Shown here one piece after another: positions 7,354-13,826 of a stretch of DNA of 64,000 bases (positions are counted from its first letter, which is position 1; every line of letters begins with the position of its first letter). Origin of the DNA: an uncultured Acidimicrobiales bacterium (GTDB lineage: Bacteria > Actinomycetota > Acidimicrobiia > Acidimicrobiales > Bin134); assembly GCA_951813555.1 (NCBI GenBank), contig OX638344.1, positions 62,001 through 126,000 of the forward strand, written 5' to 3'. Made by a program: the position numbers and the translations under genes. The notes beneath the pieces were generated by a model. That model saw nothing but the letters and a program-made list of their open reading frames with translations, did not search any database and had not been told where the DNA came from.

Positions 7354-8565
7354 TTGACAGTCGTAGAACAGCGACTTCCCCCGGCAGCCACCGGGGGAAG
7401 TCCAACAGATCAGCAAGGCAAACTGACTGGGCCGACTCTACCTGCTACTAGCAGCGTGGCTGGCTCCCGTCGAGTCCCGCCATGCGGGTCGGACAAGCAT
7501 CAAGAAGAGGTCAGGCCTCGGCATTGCACCCCTGTCTGTGACCCGACGCTGCGTGCCGGTGTGGACGGCGACTACAACTCAGCTGGCGTCTGGGTGCAGT
7601 GGCACGACCAGTGGGCCTCCCGTATCGCAGGCGACCTTGAACCGATGCCCGCCCCAGTGTTCACCACAGCGGGGGGAAGGCCGCTCCTGATGGAAGACAG
7701 CGTCACCCTGCTGTGCGGGCCGGCCTCGTCCGGCAAGACGACCATCGCCCTGGCCGCCTGCGCTGCGGTGGTCGAAGCCGGAGGCGTGGCGGTGTACCTC
7801 ACTTGGGAGCGGCACAGAAGCAGCACGATGGCCCGACGACTGTCCGAGGCAGGGTTGGACTGGCTGCGGGGCCATGACTGTTTCCGGCTGGTGGACTGCC
7901 GCCCCGACGCCTGGTACACCGCTCCGGCAAGCCGCATAGACCGCGCACGAGAATGGGCATCCTGCCACCCGCACAAGGATTGGGACTTCTACCCCTGCCT
8001 GGTGGTCTTCGACTCGGTGACGATGGCCGGAGGCGGGACCAGCACAGATGACGTGTGGGCGCAATGGTTCACCGCCATGGTGGCCCCATGGCTACACGGG
8101 CAAGAGGCTGGCGGTAAGGCATCTATCTTGCTGATCGACCACACGGGGAAAGACCCCAGCAGAGGGGCCAGGGGAACCCAGGCCAAGACCGACCAGGTGG
8201 ACATACAGCTGGCAGTCAAAGGGACCGGCTGGTCTAAGCACGCTGCTGGCGAGGTCGAACTGGTCGTCGTCAAGGACGGCGATTCGATGCTGGATGCCCC
8301 AGTCGGCAAGGCGGCAGCACTCATCAAGGGGAAGCCACTGGAGGACCGGCGACTACGGCTTGAGGTCTGCGACCCCGACCCAGGGAAGCGCAACGTCGAG
8401 TCCGAGGTACTCGACGCCTTAGAGGAAAGCGGCCCGATGGACCGCGCAGCCATCGCCAAGGCCATCCGGGCTAGGCGGTCGTCCGTGCTCGAAGCAGTCA
8501 GGGAGCTGCTGGCGGGAGGCGACGTGGCGGAGGGGGAAAATGGTGTCATCAGCTTGGCCGACTGA
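7354..8565 (+). CDS. RepA-like RecA-fold ATPase (replication helicase/initiator) with C-terminal winged helix
   Basis: 403 residues from TTG 7354, which has AAGGGG (7341-7346) 7 bases ahead; the first ~100 residues are poorly conserved-looking and a later start is possible. Walker A is GPASSGKTT (about 122-130) and Walker B is CLVVFDSV (about 213-220), with a DHTGKDPSRGARGTQAKTDQ sensor segment, as in AAA_25/RepA-type hexameric helicases of plasmids and satellites. The last ~55 residues (VLDALEESGPMDRAAIAKAI...) look like a winged helix-turn-helix that could bind the origin. The iteron cluster starts 3 bp after the stop codon, which supports an initiator role. Confidence 0.85.
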   Translation: MTVVEQRLPPAATGGSPTDQQGKLTGPTLPATSSVAGSRRVPPCGSDKHQEEVRPRHCTPVCDPTLRAGVDGDYNSAGVWVQWHDQWASRIAGDLEPMPAPVFTTAGGRPLLMEDSVTLLCGPASSGKTTIALAACAAVVEAGGVAVYLTWERHRSSTMARRLSEAGLDWLRGHDCFRLVDCRPDAWYTAPASRIDRAREWASCHPHKDWDFYPCLVVFDSVTMAGGGTSTDDVWAQWFTAMVAPWLHGQEAGGKASILLIDHTGKDPSRGARGTQAKTDQVDIQLAVKGTGWSKHAAGEVELVVVKDGDSMLDAPVGKAAALIKGKPLEDRRLRLEVCDPDPGKRNVESEVLDALEESGPMDRAAIAKAIRARRSSVLEAVRELLAGGDVAEGENGVISLAD

Positions 8566-8880
8566 GGTGAGTTCCCACCGGGCTGATAGGCGGGAACTCA
8601 CCGGAACATCTCTCCGATACATCACTGGGGCTGTGACTAGGGGAAACGTGGGCATCGGCATGAGTTCCCAGTTTGAGTTCCCATCCAGCCCCCCTCCTAG
8701 AGAGGGGGGGCTTGGGAACTCGGGAACGGGAACTCACCAAGACTGGACTGCTGGCGGCGGCGACTGGGCGCAGCCCGACGCCGACAGCGGCTGAGTTTCT
8801 TTACACCACGCAGATTGAACTATCCCGTTTATCCCCACCCATATATCCAACCTCGAATGCTTTGGGACTCATTCCTATTC
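8566..8880. other. candidate replication origin: GAGTTCCC boxes, large palindrome, AT-richer flank
   Basis: This 313-bp non-coding gap after the RepA-like gene holds six complete GAGTTCCC/GGGAACTC boxes: 8569-8576, 8592-8599 (inverted), 8662-8669, 8675-8682, 8714-8721 and 8728-8735 (inverted), plus a GGGAAC at 8722. The boxes at 8675 and 8714 are arms of one palindrome, with an inner AGCCCCCCTC / GAGGGGGGGCT stem around CTAGA. The flank 8795-8880 is richer in A/T, as expected of an unwinding region. Short ORFs across the gap on both strands look like by-products of the repeats. Iterons next to the initiator gene are the usual layout of satellite and plasmid origins. Confidence 0.65.
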
Positions 8881-9226
8881 AGCCAGCGGTCAGTCCTTCC
8901 CACCGCCATCCAGGCCGGGGCGTCTTAGTCCGAGTCCTACTGCGGCGGCGGTAGCCTAATTCCACAGTCGTCTTGCGCTCGTGGCATAGTCGGCATACCG
9001 CCTGCAAGTTGTCGAGGTCGGCCAGCGCCCCGCCTTGGAACAGGGGGACAATGTGGTCCACCTCCAACTCGGATGGCGGCAAGGGCTCGCCTGGGCCTTC
9101 ACACTGCGGCCCCGCGATCTGGCACAGGTGGCCATCGCGTTCCAAGACGATTGGCCGCAGCACCTTCGATAGCGGTACCCAGTCGTCGTGGTTGCCCATG
9201 GGGGCAAGGTATCCCCGATGGCCCAT
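8879..9226 (-). CDS. HNH endonuclease
   Basis: 115 residues, transcribed against its neighbours. The core is LEVDHIVPLFQGGALADLDNLQAVCRLCHERKT: the HNH ββα-metal motif (D-H first, N of DNLQ, H of CHERK) with two Cys pairs (LCQIAGPQC and CRLC) that would hold a structural zinc. Phage HNH proteins next to capsid genes help terminase at cos sites; here it lies between the origin and the capsid gene. The ATG at 9226 is preferred (AGGGG five bases upstream); an internal ATG at 9199 is possible. The C-terminus is basic (RRRSRTRTKTPRP), suited to DNA contact. Confidence 0.9.
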   Translation of the reverse strand: MGHRGYLAPMGNHDDWVPLSKVLRPIVLERDGHLCQIAGPQCEGPGEPLPPSELEVDHIVPLFQGGALADLDNLQAVCRLCHERKTTVELGYRRRSRTRTKTPRPGWRWEGLTAG

Positions 9227-9532
9227 TCAGCCCCTGAACAGGGCAGCAGAACAGGGGGCAGATGGGCCACATTAGGCGTCCGGCTGGAACGGGGACCGCC
9301 ACAGTTTGAGGCCCATCATGGGCCTATATGTGGCCCTGGTGAGTCTGCCGACAGTCGTTCCAATTCGGGGTGGGCCTCCGTAGTGTGACCGACCGTGACG
9401 GCTGAGGCCTGGGCAGGACAGGGGGCGAACCTTGTGCGTGCCCCGCATCCATAAATGCACTGCCCGGGCCAACGCTGTCCTTTTGGAGATTGACGACACC
9501 TAACTGAACACTCGATCCCGAAAGGACAGACA
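9227..9532. promoter_or_regulatory. divergent control region between HNH and capsid genes
   Basis: 306 bp without a convincing gene. It holds a perfect inverted repeat AGGCCCA-TCA-TGGGCCT (9309-9325), a candidate operator between the divergent genes. Nearer the capsid, CTGTCCTTT (9475-9483) is complementary to AAAGGACAG (9521-9529), and the second arm contains the AAAGGA ribosome site of the capsid gene. Transcripts starting upstream of 9475 could therefore fold so as to hide the ribosome site. Short ORFs here have no recognisable features. Confidence 0.5.
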
Positions 9533-10873
9533 ATGGACGAATTGACCCGCCTCCGCAACAGCGTTGCCGAGGCCGAACACGTCGAGCGGGATGCCCGCTC
9601 GCGGTGGGCCGCAACCCGGACTGCCGAGGACGAGCATGCCCTCGCCAAGGCGCAGCAGGCCGCCAAGGCCGCCCGTGAGACGCTAGAAGACGCTCAGCGG
9701 GAGCAGGCCCAGATCGACGCCACGAGAACCCAGATCGCAACCGAGGCTGCCCAGGCCTCACGGGCATGGTCACCCCGGTCTGGGGACCCCATCGACCCCC
9801 AGACCCTCCGGCAGGCTGGGGCCGATTACGCCCACGCTGCCCGCACTGGCGACCTGCGCGGTGCTGGGGCCGAGCTGAACACCGAGTACGGCATCCCCGC
9901 TGCCGACCCCTCAGCGCCCGGGGTCCAAGACGGCCCTGGGGTCTTGGTCCCGATGGCGGTCGCCGATGCGATGGCAGCACAGGCCCTAGCCCAGCGGGCT
10001 TCTTCAACGATGGCAAACCTGCCTTCCAGGGTCACCGTCGCCCCCGTGCGGCTGCCCCTGGTCCCGCAGATGGCCCTCGACTTCCTGGGCGTCAGGCCGA
10101 CCTCGACCCCGTGGGGCACTTTGAGGGAGAGGTACCTGTCCGACTGGCCGACAGCAGCGTTCAAGGCGGAGAACGCCGCCGCTGCCGACGAGGCCGCAGT
10201 GGTCCGGTCGAAGGACTTCACCCCGACCCGTCTGGAGGCTGTGGTCTCGATCTCCCAGGAGGCGGCCTACACCAACGACCCGAACATCGGCAGCGACATC
10301 ATGGGCTGGTGCCGCATGTCGGTGAACATCGAGAGCGACGAGGCGGTGATTGCCGGGGATGCCACAGCGCCCAACCCAAGGGGCCTCGTGAACCCAGCGA
10401 CTGCGCCGACAGCAGCCGACACCGCACTGACCTACGCCACAGCCCTCGACCTCGGCGCACAGGTCGATGGCAAGCGGGCGGCGACTGCCGCTGACGTCCG
10501 GTTGCTGGTGAACCCGACGACCTATAACCGGCTGATGGTCCTACGGGGGACGGGCAATGCCGCCGACATGTCGGCCTTGCAGGCCTTGGCCGATATGGGC
10601 ATCCAGGTCCGGGCCTCGGCCCATATCCCCGAAAGGGCGACGATCAGCTCGAACACGAACAACAGCAAGGTCTTGACCCGCCTGGGGACGGACCCTGCCG
10701 ACTACGTGTTCGTCGAGTGGGACGCGATGCGGGTAGCCGAGTTGTCAACCAGCCTGGCCACGCTCGGCAAGCGGGTGTTCGCAGCGCACGCGTTCATCGC
10801 CTTCGACGGCTTCCCGGCGGCCAACACCGGCCGCAGCGGCGGCTTCCCGGTGGTGTACGTCAAGGAAAGCTGA
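9533..10873 (+). CDS. HK97-fold major capsid protein
   Basis: 446 residues. The first ~75 residues are charged and heptad-like (LTRLRNSVAEAEHVERDARSR and following), like the scaffolding delta domain of HK97-type capsid precursors. After a linker the capsid body follows, with the typical E-loop/P-domain pattern: RYLSDWPTAAFKAENAAAAD, FTPTRLEAVVSISQEAAYTN, a helix with VNIESDEAVIAGD, LLVNPTTYNRLMVLRG and a C-terminal VFAAHAFIAFDGFPAAN. The start has AAAGGA 6-7 bases ahead. No separate prohead protease is seen, so processing would need a helper phage or not occur. The stop overlaps the next ATG (TGATG). Confidence 0.88.
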   Translation: MDELTRLRNSVAEAEHVERDARSRWAATRTAEDEHALAKAQQAAKAARETLEDAQREQAQIDATRTQIATEAAQASRAWSPRSGDPIDPQTLRQAGADYAHAARTGDLRGAGAELNTEYGIPAADPSAPGVQDGPGVLVPMAVADAMAAQALAQRASSTMANLPSRVTVAPVRLPLVPQMALDFLGVRPTSTPWGTLRERYLSDWPTAAFKAENAAAADEAAVVRSKDFTPTRLEAVVSISQEAAYTNDPNIGSDIMGWCRMSVNIESDEAVIAGDATAPNPRGLVNPATAPTAADTALTYATALDLGAQVDGKRAATAADVRLLVNPTTYNRLMVLRGTGNAADMSALQALADMGIQVRASAHIPERATISSNTNNSKVLTRLGTDPADYVFVEWDAMRVAELSTSLATLGKRVFAAHAFIAFDGFPAANTGRSGGFPVVYVKES

Positions 10874-11082
10874 TGGCCGAATGGGTGCTAGAAGGCGTCC
10901 AGTACCTATGCCCGCCATGCGAGTTCAAGCAGTTCCCTAAGGGCCGGTGGGTAAAGGGCAGGGGCTGGCTTTCGGTTCGGAAGATCACCTATGCCGAGTT
11001 CGACGCCTACGGCCCGCTGCCTGCCGAGACCGACCTGTGCCGCCGACGCTGTTCGATGTGCAAGCGGGAGTACGACGAATGA
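10873..11082 (+). CDS. small double-Cys (zinc-ribbon-like) protein
   Basis: 69 residues; the ATG overlaps the capsid stop by one base and AAGGAAAG lies just upstream. CPPC near residue 13 and CRRRCSMC near residue 57 could bind zinc. The middle is basic (KGRWVKGRGWLSVRK). I do not recognise the family. Tight coupling to the capsid gene suggests a virion or packaging-related role, but that is inference. Confidence 0.6.
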   Translation: MAEWVLEGVQYLCPPCEFKQFPKGRWVKGRGWLSVRKITYAEFDAYGPLPAETDLCRRRCSMCKREYDE

Positions 11083-11333
11083 GCGGCAGACACCCCGAGG
11101 CGAAGGAATACGGCGCGTCGGATGCGTGCAAACACCCAGTTGGCCCTAACGGGTTGAGGGTCTGCGGCCCCGAGCAGCCGGAGCCGGATGACCAGTGGCC
11201 GACCCAGACCTGGGCTTGCTGGTGGGTGGCTGTGCAGTCCGAGGGCAAGCCGTTCTTGGTGTACGAGCAGCCCAAGCCGAAGCGGGCCTACGGCCTGCCG
11301 TATGCGAACACGAAGGCGGCAGCAGCAGGATGA
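11079..11333 (+). CDS. hypothetical small protein of the capsid operon
   Basis: 84 residues from ATG 11079, which overlaps the preceding stop (ATGA). It contains several Cys and Trp residues (DACKHPVGPNGLRVCG, TWACWWVAVQSEG) and no known motif. The same four-base overlap links it to the next ORF, so translation is chained from the capsid gene onward. Function unknown. Confidence 0.55.
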   Translation: MSGRHPEAKEYGASDACKHPVGPNGLRVCGPEQPEPDDQWPTQTWACWWVAVQSEGKPFLVYEQPKPKRAYGLPYANTKAAAAG

Positions 11334-11515
11334 CCACGAGGACTGCGCTGTGGTCGTTCATCACCCCGGCTGCGGCCAAGGGTGCATGGTGTGGCCGGAC
11401 GAGTGCGCCTGAAATTTCAAAATGGTGCCTCGGCGATTTCGTGGAGGGACTTGATACGACTCTTAGCTTCGATCTTGTCCTCAATCGAGGAGAGGTGACT
11501 ATCAAAGTGCCATGA
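11330..11515 (+). CDS. probable truncated gene remnant at the end of the capsid operon
   Basis: 61 codons from an ATG that overlaps the previous stop (ATGA), so the start is genuine in style. From about residue 30 the frame runs antisense through the last 99 bp of the TIR gene (11417-11515), and base composition changes there from GC-rich to AT-richer. The simplest reading is a normal capsid-operon gene cut off when the TIR cargo arrived. It could still be a short functional protein. Confidence 0.4.
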   Translation: MTTRTALWSFITPAAAKGAWCGRTSAPEISKWCLGDFVEGLDTTLSFDLVLNRGEVTIKVP

Positions 11516-12109
11516 GTTCCGTAGCTGGGAGTTCTCCTTCTGGGCCTTACGCAATTTATTCACTTGATTCTTTGTGAGCATGGGGGCTTCGTTATCAAGC
11601 AAAACGGCCAGTCTCTTGGCATGGTCAAACGAATAGGCGTCAGCGAGCCTGTTTACGATCGCCTTGGTGAGCTTCCCCGAGGTTTTCTCTTCCTTCAGCA
11701 GAACCAGGACAAGATTTCGGGCAACGGCTGCCGACGTCTGACTCGCTGCGTTTCTTATCGCCTGTACCGTGCTAATAAAGCCATACGGGAGAAGGTCATA
11801 GTGAATCGGAACAACTGGTTTATTGCAGCCCAACGCTAACCCCACCTCCTGGTCGCACCATTCGCTCTCATGAAATCCCTCGTGGAGGAGCCCGGCCAAG
11901 GCATCGCATCTGCGAATAGCCGACTCGAGAACGACCGGCCAAGCGTTCCCAGGTTTGATGTCAGCATGTGCTACGAAGGCGTTGACGCCGTAGTCCGAGA
12001 GATCGGCCTTCAACGAAGACGCAACGTCGTTTTCGGTATCGACGTGGGCCAAGAACAGCCGTAGCCCCCCACCTTCCCAGGGCTCATCGCCTGCAACCTT
12101 ACGGGCCAT
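11417..12109 (-). CDS. TIR-domain protein, probable antiphage effector
   Basis: 230 residues from ATG 12109, chosen because AAGGAG lies 8 bases upstream, exactly as for the membrane-protein gene at 12798; an upstream GTG (12118) overlaps the ribosome site. Residues ~12-105 fit a TIR domain: LRLFLAHVDTENDVASSLK, then VNAFVAHADIKPGNAW, a mid helix AIRRCDALAGLL, and SEWCDQEVGLAL, whose Glu is at the NADase catalytic position. The C-terminal ~120 residues are helical and charged, without a known fold. Bacterial TIR proteins usually deplete NAD or signal upon infection. Base composition is lower in GC than in neighbouring element genes, suggesting separate acquisition. Confidence 0.8.
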   Translation of the reverse strand: MARKVAGDEPWEGGGLRLFLAHVDTENDVASSLKADLSDYGVNAFVAHADIKPGNAWPVVLESAIRRCDALAGLLHEGFHESEWCDQEVGLALGCNKPVVPIHYDLLPYGFISTVQAIRNAASQTSAAVARNLVLVLLKEEKTSGKLTKAIVNRLADAYSFDHAKRLAVLLDNEAPMLTKNQVNKLRKAQKENSQLRNSWHFDSHLSSIEDKIEAKSRIKSLHEIAEAPF

Positions 12110-12228
12110 CTGTTGCACTCCTTGTCGGGTCAGGTCATTTGGACGCAGCCCAGCGTAGTGGGAGCCTAGGCCAGTTCGAGTGATTTCTACATGTATAAAT
12201 TAGGTAGATAACCAGGGGATTTACCAAG
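12103..12228 (-). promoter_or_regulatory. duplicated leader A, upstream of the TIR gene
   Basis: This ~126-bp stretch matches 12792-12916, the leader of the membrane-protein gene. Shared parts are the first codons and ribosome site, a TACGCT box (plus-strand 12152-12157), and a 23-bp block at 12203-12225 with two mismatches. On the coding strand that block includes TTATCTACC, reminiscent of a DnaA box. The two cargo genes are thus probably under common control. Confidence 0.65.
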
Positions 12229-12342
12229 CTGCTCACAGCTGCATCTGATGCGACCGGTACAGCGTCGCTGCCCCTGCTGACTGCGAATACCTATGACCCC
12301 TGGCCATCCTTGTTGGCGGCGCAGCCCGACTGAACCAGCCGG

Positions 12343-12798
12343 CTATCCCCGAGCGATATCGAAGGCGATGTACCCGAGAGCGATGAAGGGGGCAGCCCAT
12401 ATCAGCCACCTGCGGAGCACAACTGCCCCTTCGATTGCGAGGGTTACGAGCCGCTCGCCGAGGTGCTTCCAGGTGGGTGGGATGCCCATCATTTCGTACC
12501 TGAGCGCCTCCTCCGCGACACGACGCTGAAGTCGAATGTAGAAGGGATCACGGGCCTCATTCATCACTTCGATCTGCGGTGGTGTTGTCTCGATCTCCGT
12601 GAATTGCTCGTCGGGCGTCATAGCGCGTTGGGAGTCGTCCCCCTTGTAGTGGGTTACCCCGCCGATGGGTATTTTCTTCCCGAGCCAGCACCGCAGGCGC
12701 TCGCTTAGCGACCGAGCGGGGCAGTTGCAGAAGTGCTCGCCCTCTGGCGGGGCGAACTGGCCCTCACGTGGGCATGTGCAGTCAGACTTGCGGGCCAT
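12343..12798 (-). CDS. Cys-rich, C-terminally membrane-anchored protein, partner of the TIR gene
   Basis: 151 residues. The N-terminus has CTCPREG and FCNCPARS pairs with another Cys in LRCWLG, a possible metal site. The middle is acidic, and the C-terminus has a hydrophobic stretch RRWLIWAAPFIALGYIAFDI that can span the membrane once. No family recognised. AAGGAG lies 8 bases before ATG 12798, and the first residues (MARK) and leader are the same as in the TIR gene. A cytoplasmic sensor/effector anchored to the membrane is a reasonable inference for a defence pair, but untested. Confidence 0.6.
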   Translation of the reverse strand: MARKSDCTCPREGQFAPPEGEHFCNCPARSLSERLRCWLGKKIPIGGVTHYKGDDSQRAMTPDEQFTEIETTPPQIEVMNEARDPFYIRLQRRVAEEALRYEMMGIPPTWKHLGERLVTLAIEGAVVLRRWLIWAAPFIALGYIAFDIARG

Positions 12799-12916
12799 CT
12801 ATGGCGCTCCTTGTGGGGTCAGGTTCATTTCCATGAGGCCCAGCGTACCGACGCCCGGTGACAACCCGAGTGGGAAACTCCGTGGAAATAGGTGGATAAC
12901 CAGGGGATTTGCCGAG
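12792..12916 (-). promoter_or_regulatory. duplicated leader B, upstream of the membrane-protein gene
   Basis: Copy of leader A. The 23-bp block is at 12891-12913 and the TACGCT box at plus-strand 12842-12847. On the coding strand it has TTATCCACC, one base off the DnaA-box consensus. Conservation is highest in the distal block and near the start codon, with more drift between, which suggests selection on a binding site rather than a very recent copy. Confidence 0.6.
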
Positions 12917-12970
12917 TCCCATACGGAGTCAAAGTTTACTTTCACGCATGGTCTTGTTACATAGTGCTGC

Positions 12971-13183
12971 ATGGAGATGAAGCAGACCACTAACCAATAG
13001 GCCGACCAGCCGACCGCTGCCGACTACGGCATCGACCGGCTTTCGGACCTGATCGACACCTTCCCCGTCCTACTGGACGAGTGGGCAGGGACCGGCGACC
13101 GGGATGTCATGGAAGCCTTGGCCGACCAGTTGGCCAAAGCGGCGGGAATCGCTCACGCGATCAACCGGGGGGACTGGTCGTGA
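12971..13183 (+). pseudogene. small gene interrupted by an amber codon at position 10
   Basis: From ATG 12971 the frame gives nine residues, then TAG (12998-13000), then 60 further codons ending TGA 13181-13183. The part after TAG reads like a real protein (YGIDRLSDLIDTFPVLLDEW, AGIAHAINRGDWS) and ends in a GTGA overlap with the next gene, so the reading frame was or is functional. No ATG, GTG or TTG lies close after the TAG. Either a nonsense mutation or readthrough is possible. A TTACAT box lies 8 nt before the ATG. Confidence 0.5.
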
Positions 13184-13452
13184 TCCGCCTCGACGTTTCC
13201 CCCATCGACTTAGACGAGGACGACACCCTGCTCACCAGCGGGGGCAAGGTCGTCGGGACCATCAACTACCCCGTCAGCAGCGTCTACCTCACCAGCGCGG
13301 TGATCACCTACCCCAACGGCACCACCGGCCACCGGACGTGGCCGAACAACGAGCAGGTCCACATCGAGCGGGCCGAACCGGATTACACCATCTGCATCCA
13401 CGCTGACCCGGAGTGCGACGCCTCCGGCTGGTGCCCACACGGGGAGGGGTGA
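13180..13452 (+). CDS. hypothetical protein near the right end of the element
   Basis: 90 residues starting at GTG 13180, which overlaps the preceding stop (GTGA). Beta-strand-rich pattern (VIRLDVSPIDLD, VGTINYPVSSVYLTSAVITYP) and three Cys in the last 20 residues. Family not recognised. An upstream in-frame extension to 13081 lacks a ribosome site and is out of step with the overlapping gene, so it was not used. Confidence 0.5.
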   Translation: MIRLDVSPIDLDEDDTLLTSGGKVVGTINYPVSSVYLTSAVITYPNGTTGHRTWPNNEQVHIERAEPDYTICIHADPECDASGWCPHGEG

Positions 13453-13453
13453 C

Positions 13454-13708
13454 ATGCCCCGCCTCGACAACAGCACCAAGAAACAACGGGACTACCGCCT
13501 CTCCGAACTCCGGCGGGAGGCCTTAGAGGCCCTGGCCGCAGCTGAGCGGCTCGACAAGGCGATCAGGGCAGCCCTCGCAGCGGGGGTGTCTCTCAAGGCG
13601 GTCAGCCGGATACCGGGGACCGCCTCCTATCCGACCCTCCGACGCCGCTACGGACAGGGGGCACCAGGGGCCGAGGTGGGGACACAACAGGGGACACAAC
13701 AACTATGA
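13454..13708 (+). CDS. small helix-turn-helix-like protein, last gene of the element
   Basis: 84 residues, one base after the previous stop, with GGGGAGGGG close upstream. Residues 10-40 are strongly helical and charged (RDYRLSELRREALEALAAAERL), then LAAGVSLKAVSRIPGTASYPTLRRRY resembles a helix-turn-helix. It may be a DNA-binding regulator of the element. Its last codons (GTQQGTQQ) are made by the right-hand GGGGACA repeat, so the arm-type site lies within the coding sequence. Confidence 0.55.
   Translation: MPRLDNSTKKQRDYRLSELRREALEALAAAERLDKAIRAALAAGVSLKAVSRIPGTASYPTLRRRYGQGAPGAEVGTQQGTQQL
13676..13696 (+). repeat. candidate integrase arm-type site, right copy
   Basis: GTGGGGACA, four bases, AGGGGACA; 20 of 21 bases match the left copy at 4608-4628. 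It ends 47 bp before attR and lies in the 3' end of the last gene. Confidence 0.5.
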
Positions 13709-13743
13709 TTTCCCGTTCAGGCCTGTTGATTTGGGCTTTTAGG

Positions 13744-13769
13744 GTGGGTTCGACTCCCACCCCGGGCAC
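13744..13769 (+). repeat. attR: 26-bp copy of the tRNA-Leu 3' end
   Basis: Identical to 4453-4478. Only the T-arm and 3' acceptor strand are present, with no 5' half of a tRNA, so this is the right attachment site and not a second gene. Confidence 0.93.
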
Positions 13770-13826
13770 CTTGAAGCCGTTGGGATGCTGCTGGGAATAG
13801 GCTCGTTGGGGGAGGTTGGCTAACTA

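Larger units (their letters stand above)
4453..13769 (+). mobile_element. tRNA-Leu-integrated, capsid-encoding satellite-like element (about 9.3 kb)
   Basis: Bounded by perfect 26-bp direct repeats of the tRNA 3' end. Contents in order: integrase next to attL, AlpA-like excisionase, Zn-ribbon protein, GIY-YIG protein, two unknown genes, RepA-like ATPase, candidate origin, HNH nuclease (opposite strand), HK97-type major capsid, small overlapping genes, TIR-domain and membrane-protein genes (opposite strand), three small genes, attR. There is no recognisable portal, large terminase, prohead protease or tail gene, so independent phage growth is unlikely. The size and content recall capsid-bearing satellites and the mycobacterial phiRv1/phiRv2 elements; equivalence is inference. 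The tRNA is left intact. Confidence 0.9.

Noticed and set aside
8540..8794. ORF over the iteron region after the RepA-like gene
   Set aside because: It consists largely of translated GAGTTCCC repeats and the palindrome, shows no protein features and starts inside the RepA-like gene without a ribosome site.
9272..9499. Minus-strand ORF between the HNH and capsid genes
   Set aside because: No ribosome site, no recognisable motif, and it overlaps the capsid gene's control region.
13744..13769. Second tRNA gene
   Set aside because: Only the T-arm and 3' acceptor half are present; no D-arm or anticodon arm lies upstream. It is the right attachment site.
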